From Candidatus Poribacteria bacterium (GTDB lineage Bacteria > Poribacteria > WGA-4E > WGA-3G), in NCBI GenBank assembly GCA_028818995.1, contig JAPPMR010000036.1:1-9903 (forward strand): a stretch of 9,903 bases of DNA, read 5' to 3'. The translations under genes and the position numbers were made by a program. Position 1 is the first letter of the stretch. Every line of letters begins with the position of its first letter. Positions 6,171 through 9,903 of the stretch are shown here, in pieces. The notes under the pieces are model-generated. The model worked only from the letters and a program-made list of their open reading frames with translations, made no database searches and was not told the origin of the DNA.

Positions 6171-8426
6171 ATGAGATCAGAATATTGTGAAATTGAAGGT
6201 GAAGTTGTTGCTCAAAATAAACTGAGAATTGAAAGAGCTAAACTCTTTCTAAACGCTGTAGAGTCTTCAGACTTTACACATTTAATAGAGTGTAGACAAA
6301 CAACTTCTGGCGACGAAGTTATCGTATTCAACGCTGAAGCAGAAATCGGACAGATAATTAAACACGATATCAAATATCTTGAGCGAATTGCAGTCAGGTT
6401 TGATGCCTCAGACGCTGCAATGCCGGAGGTGTTAGCACTCCGGTGTAACTTCCCCTCCGTGCCTCATATTAACTTAACATCAGAAAAATTTCCAAGAAGT
6501 TTGTGCGTGACAGAACAAAAGTTTAGTGAATGGAAATTACGCTCAACCGGTGTGACTTTTGTTAAAGACATTCTGCAATGGTTAGAAAGAACTGCCAAAG
6601 GCAACCTCCATGCTGAGGATCAACCATTAGAACCCTTACTTTGGGGATCAGAAGATATTATCATACTTCCACATGACTTGTTCACAAAATACGGTCCTTC
6701 CGAACCTCTTTTTATTCCCATTGTAAATAAGATAAATGATCGCCGGATATTAATCGCAGAACGTCTTGAATATATTGACAAAGAACGGAATCCATTAGAA
6801 TACGTGGCAACCTTCTTCAAAACCGACTGTCTAACTCATGGTATCATTAATAATGCCCCATCTGATCTGTATGAATTGCATCAGTTCCTAGAATGTGGTG
6901 ATCTTGACCTATTGAAAGAGTTACGACTACGTTTGGAAAATTGGCGTAACGAAACTAGATCGGACGAAATCTTAGCTGCAAACTTAATTTTAATTGTTGC
7001 TTTACCTAAAGCAAGGCAAGAAAACACTTTGCCAGAAAATACAGAGTGGAAGGCTTTTTTGGTTCTAAAATCAATTAGAGAAATTGCAACAGAAATTGCT
7101 CCTGCGGTGAAATCCGCAGGATACAATATTCCGCTGATCGGCCAAGGTGGGAAAGGTGATGATATTTCAATTCACATGCTCAATCCTGTTTTCTCACTTT
7201 CAAAAGAAAGTGCTGCTCAACTTAATGGTTTTACTTTACGAGATGAAATCAAAATAACTGCGGTTGGTTTAGGTGCCCTTGGTTCTCAGGTTTTAATGAA
7301 TTTAGTACGGGCAGGCTACGGTAAATGGACTTTAATCGATGAGGATGTCTTGCTTCCCCATAATCTCGCGCGTCATGCTCTTGAAGGTTTTTCCATTGGA
7401 GTTCCCAAAGTTTTTGGTCTTGCTAAAAGTGCGAACAAAACAGTAGACGATGATCCTATTGCCGATTACATAGTTACCGATATCCTAAATCCTTCAGAAT
7501 CACAGGAAACCACTGAAAAATTAGAGAATGCTTTTACTAACGCAGAAATTATTTTAGATGCTTCCGCTTCAGTTCCAGTCGCGCGACATTTAGTTTATGA
7601 TGTTGATTCTTCAGCACGTAGAATATCAATGTATCTTAACCCTGATGGAACAGATGTTGTCATATTGGCAGAAGATGAAAAGCGAAAGATAACCCTTGAT
7701 TTTTTAGAAATGCAATATTATCGTTATCTTATAAATGAAACTTGTCTGACAGACCATCTGAAGAGAAAACATGGACGCATACGGTTTGCGACATCCTGCC
7801 GTGATGTGAGTGCTACTATTCCACAAGATTATGTCGCCTTACATACTGCAATATGCAGTCGCACGATTCATAAATTAACTTCTAATGAACAAGCGTTTAT
7901 GTCGATTTGGCGAATAGATGAAGATCAAATCAACGTCCAAAGTTACCCATTTCCTGTTAAAAACTCCATTATATGTAAAATAGGTAATTGGACATTGTGT
8001 ACAGATGAAGGGTTCATTGAGAAAGTTCAAAAAGCACGATCAGATAAACTTCCAAATGAAACTGGCGGTGTATTAGTCGGATCGTATGATATGCAACGTA
8101 AAATCGTTTATGTCGTTGATTATCTCCCTTCTCCGCCAGACAGTGAAGAATGGCCAACGCATTATATTCGTGGATGTAAGGGTTTACGCGAACAAGTAGA
8201 GAAAATACATGAGATCACAGAAAAACAGATAGAGTATATTGGTGAATGGCATTCTCATCCACCGAACTGTGGCGTTAAACCGAGTCAAGATGACCGAAAG
8301 GTTTTTCAGTGGATATCAGATTTCATGACAACTGAAGGTCTCCCTCCATTAATGCTTATTGTCGGGGATCATAAAAAATACGCTTTTTACTTAGAAGAAA
8401 TGGATTTACTTCAAAATGGAATGTAA
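6171..8426 (+). CDS. E2-E1-JAB triple-domain fusion (ubiquitin-like conjugation and deconjugation)
   Basis: The protein has 751 residues from the ATG at 6171. Residues 1-150 resemble a bacterial E2: FPSVPH at 94-99, SLC with candidate catalytic C112, W121, and a WLERTAKGNLH helix. Residues 160-355 are unassigned. Residues 358-600 are a ThiF/E1 adenylation domain: GLGALG at 366-371, LIDED with D390, NLAR at 398-401, and TSC at 541-543 giving candidate thioester C543. Residues 625-740 are a JAB/JAMM peptidase: NETGGVLVG with E630, EWHSHP with H694 and H696, then PSQDD with S705 and D708. Thus activation, transfer and cleavage activities lie in one chain, as if CBASS Cap2 and Cap3 were fused. 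The start was preferred to a GTG at 6111, which lies 53 bases inside the MBL gene; AGGG at 6157-6160 may serve as ribosome site. E1 and JAB assignments are firm; E2 is likely. Confidence 0.88.
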   Translation: MRSEYCEIEGEVVAQNKLRIERAKLFLNAVESSDFTHLIECRQTTSGDEVIVFNAEAEIGQIIKHDIKYLERIAVRFDASDAAMPEVLALRCNFPSVPHINLTSEKFPRSLCVTEQKFSEWKLRSTGVTFVKDILQWLERTAKGNLHAEDQPLEPLLWGSEDIIILPHDLFTKYGPSEPLFIPIVNKINDRRILIAERLEYIDKERNPLEYVATFFKTDCLTHGIINNAPSDLYELHQFLECGDLDLLKELRLRLENWRNETRSDEILAANLILIVALPKARQENTLPENTEWKAFLVLKSIREIATEIAPAVKSAGYNIPLIGQGGKGDDISIHMLNPVFSLSKESAAQLNGFTLRDEIKITAVGLGALGSQVLMNLVRAGYGKWTLIDEDVLLPHNLARHALEGFSIGVPKVFGLAKSANKTVDDDPIADYIVTDILNPSESQETTEKLENAFTNAEIILDASASVPVARHLVYDVDSSARRISMYLNPDGTDVVILAEDEKRKITLDFLEMQYYRYLINETCLTDHLKRKHGRIRFATSCRDVSATIPQDYVALHTAICSRTIHKLTSNEQAFMSIWRIDEDQINVQSYPFPVKNSIICKIGNWTLCTDEGFIEKVQKARSDKLPNETGGVLVGSYDMQRKIVYVVDYLPSPPDSEEWPTHYIRGCKGLREQVEKIHEITEKQIEYIGEWHSHPPNCGVKPSQDDRKVFQWISDFMTTEGLPPLMLIVGDHKKYAFYLEEMDLLQNGM

Positions 8427-9582
8427 AACGTCAAAGAATGATTTGAAAATAGGAATAGCCTTGTCAGGTGGAGGCATTAGAGCTTCTGTTTTTCACTTGG
8501 GGGTTCTTGGTAGACTTGCAGAGGACAAACTCTTGAAGAATATTACGAGTATTTCAACTGTGTCTGGAGGAACGCTTGTAACAGGAATGATTTTTTCAAT
8601 TGCAGGATATAAATGGCCAAGTAGTGAGTTTTACCTTCAGCAATGCCTTACCCAAGCGCGAAATTATTTTACGAAAACAGATATTCGAATCAAGGCATTC
8701 ATCTGGGGTATTTGCAGACCGATTTCTCTCATTCAAAAAAGAGCGAATTTAATCTCTAAGAGCATTCAAAATTGTTGGAATATCTCAGGAAACCTTAAAG
8801 ACCTACCGCTCCAACCCCGATGGACTATAAACGCCACTACGTATGAATCAGGTAAAAACTGGCGTTTTATCCCGCAGCGAAGGATGGGCGACTATATTGT
8901 AAATTATGTCAAAAACCCAGATATCCTTTTAGCTGATGCAATGGCTGCATCAGCAGCTTATCCAGGATTAATTGGTCCACTTGCCTTAGATACACGAAAA
9001 TTCAGTTGGTATGAGTATGAAGGTAAAACGCAAGTTCAGACTCAGCCGAAATTCAAGAAACTTCATCTTTGGGACGGAGGGCTCTACGAAAATTTAGGAG
9101 TAGAACCTCTTTTCAAAATTGGAGAAAAACGCAAATATCAGGATGATTGCAATTTTTTAGTTGTAAGTGATGCTTCGAATCCTATCGGCACTAAAAAGCA
9201 CACTGGAAAGTTTTGGAAAAGCGCAATTCGACTTATTGATATTTCAATGGATCAAGTCAGAAGTCTAAGAACCCGCACTCTAATAAATCACTTTGAAAAT
9301 AATAAAAATTCGGGAGTTTACTTCAAAATAGGGAATAATAGCCGTAAAATATTAGAAGCGGTGGGAACGAACGTTGATATGATTGATCATTTAACAGAAA
9401 ATAGTTTGTCACCAAGTGACGCACATTTTGCAGAAAATTTTGAAACTACCCTTAGGAAACTAACAGAAGACGAATATGACTTACTATATCAACATGGTTG
9501 GGAAGTTGCAAACTTCACGCTTCAGGCACGATGCCCAAATCTTTTCCAAAACATGTTTTGGAAACCCAACCTCTTAATCTGA
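8416..9582 (+). CDS. Patatin-like phospholipase, probable effector
   Basis: The protein has 388 residues. ALSGGGIRAS (residues 15-24) is the oxyanion-hole glycine loop. The nucleophile elbow is STVSGGT, with S50 in a VSGG form common in patatin relatives. ADAMAASAAYPGLIGPL (173-189) is the conserved middle block, and WDGG supplies the catalytic Asp D220, so the Ser-Asp dyad is intact. No signal peptide or membrane helix is evident; such enzymes act on phospholipids from the cytosol. The ATG at 8416 overlaps the end of the E2-E1-JAB gene by 11 bases, in a different frame, so translation is probably coupled. In CBASS, patatin effectors (CapV) degrade the inner membrane when activated by cyclic nucleotides. 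Its place at the end of this operon suggests a membrane-killing output, but no nucleotide cyclase is visible, so how it would be switched on is unknown. The last 130 residues carry no motif I recognise. Confidence 0.9.
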   Translation: MECKTSKNDLKIGIALSGGGIRASVFHLGVLGRLAEDKLLKNITSISTVSGGTLVTGMIFSIAGYKWPSSEFYLQQCLTQARNYFTKTDIRIKAFIWGICRPISLIQKRANLISKSIQNCWNISGNLKDLPLQPRWTINATTYESGKNWRFIPQRRMGDYIVNYVKNPDILLADAMAASAAYPGLIGPLALDTRKFSWYEYEGKTQVQTQPKFKKLHLWDGGLYENLGVEPLFKIGEKRKYQDDCNFLVVSDASNPIGTKKHTGKFWKSAIRLIDISMDQVRSLRTRTLINHFENNKNSGVYFKIGNNSRKILEAVGTNVDMIDHLTENSLSPSDAHFAENFETTLRKLTEDEYDLLYQHGWEVANFTLQARCPNLFQNMFWKPNLLI

Positions 9583-9814
9583 CACTCAGTTTCACCGACA
9601 TTCCAACCTACCATCAGACTAACGAAACATCGTTATTTCAACGAAATTATGTAAGACAACTTGATCTGGAAGCACAAATCTACCAGCAGAGTAAACAATC
9701 GTATCAGAACAGATTTAACGATGTTTTACCGAGTAAACAAGGTCTATTGCGTTGAAAACCCTTTTCACAAAAAACACCATAACCCAAATAAGGTTATTGA
9801 GTCTGACGCAAAAC
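9583..9814. other. Intergenic stretch between convergent genes
   Basis: Between the patatin stop and the stop of the convergent gene there are 232 bases. A continuous plus-strand frame reaches 9755, but it starts inside the patatin gene, lacks a ribosome site and shows no recognisable motif. Apart from the hairpin near the right end I see no RNA gene, repeat array or promoter. No strong terminator follows the patatin gene on the plus strand. Confidence 0.5.
9769..9797 (-). terminator. Putative Rho-independent terminator of the convergent gene
   Basis: On the minus strand ATAACC (9797-9792) pairs with GGTTAT (9784-9779) across the seven-base loop TTATTTG, followed after GGTG by six T (9774-9769). 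The stem is only six pairs and moderately weak, but its place 17 bases after the stop at 9815 fits a terminator. On the plus strand no T run directly follows, so it would act mainly leftward. Confidence 0.5.
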
Positions 9815-9903
9815 TTACACCTCTTTTTTTACTTTTTCGTTACGAACTACTTTCTCAATGTCCGACTCTAAAACATGCAACCGTGTCCAATCAGTCAGTT
9901 CAA
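9815..9903 (-). CDS. C-terminal end of an unidentified convergent gene (partial)
   Basis: An open minus-strand frame enters from the right edge and gives 28 residues, from ELTDWTRLHV to VVRNEKVKKEV, before the TAA at 9815. It has the look of a real protein end: mixed hydrophobic and charged helical residues with a lysine-rich tail, followed by a terminator-like hairpin. Too little is visible to name a family. It could be a chance frame, since only 89 bases are seen. Confidence 0.4.
   Translation of the reverse strand, partial: ELTDWTRLHVLESDIEKVVRNEKVKKEV

Noticed and set aside
9498..9755. 85-codon plus-strand frame overlapping the patatin 3' end
   Set aside because: It starts deep inside the patatin gene, has no ribosome site and no recognisable motif, so it is most likely a chance frame; a frameshifted extension of patatin cannot be excluded but is unsupported.
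9779..9797. Plus-strand terminator for the patatin operon
   Set aside because: The ATAACC/GGTTAT stem is not followed directly by a T run on this strand; the T run at 9824-9830 lies about 27 bases further on.
1..9903. CRISPR array, tRNA, rRNA, insertion sequence or attachment site
   Set aside because: No spaced repeat array, tRNA-like cloverleaf, transposase motif or flanking inverted repeats were seen on reading both strands.

Overview
The window is bacterial: genes are tightly packed with start/stop overlaps, two genes have strong Shine-Dalgarno sites, and one promoter matches the sigma-70 consensus at both boxes. Composition is moderately AT-rich. I cannot name a genus. Almost all the sequence is occupied by what looks like a defence island made of two divergent arms that share one control region at about 4824-4972.

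Left arm (minus strand, read right to left): an XRE-type repressor (4823-4422); an ImmA/IrrE-type zinc metallopeptidase whose ATG overlaps the repressor stop (4422-3475); then a very large single-chain type ISP restriction-modification enzyme (3354 to beyond base 1). That enzyme carries, in order, an Mrr-like nuclease, a superfamily 2 helicase/translocase and an N6-adenine methyltransferase. Its C-terminus lies outside the window.

Right arm (plus strand): a ComEC-like metallo-beta-lactamase-fold protein (4973-6163); a 751-residue protein reading as an E2-like, E1-like and JAB/JAMM peptidase fusion (6171-8426); and a patatin-like phospholipase (8416-9582). The gaps are 7 bases and an 11-base overlap, so this is one operon. 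The cast resembles type II CBASS (Cap2 E2-E1 ligase, Cap3 JAB peptidase, CapV patatin effector, and a CapH/CapP-like XRE plus metallopeptidase control pair). However, no CD-NTase is visible, and an MBL-fold protein with a flexible tail ending in glycine stands where the nucleotidyltransferase would be expected. This is the most interesting feature of the window.

The control region has a promoter facing each way. Three direct copies of YTGTTCG, spaced 33 and 22 bases start to start, lie inside or next to the core promoter elements of both. A plausible model is that the XRE protein represses both arms and the metallopeptidase relieves repression after a stress signal. The right edge holds a terminator-like hairpin and the last 28 codons of an unidentified convergent gene.
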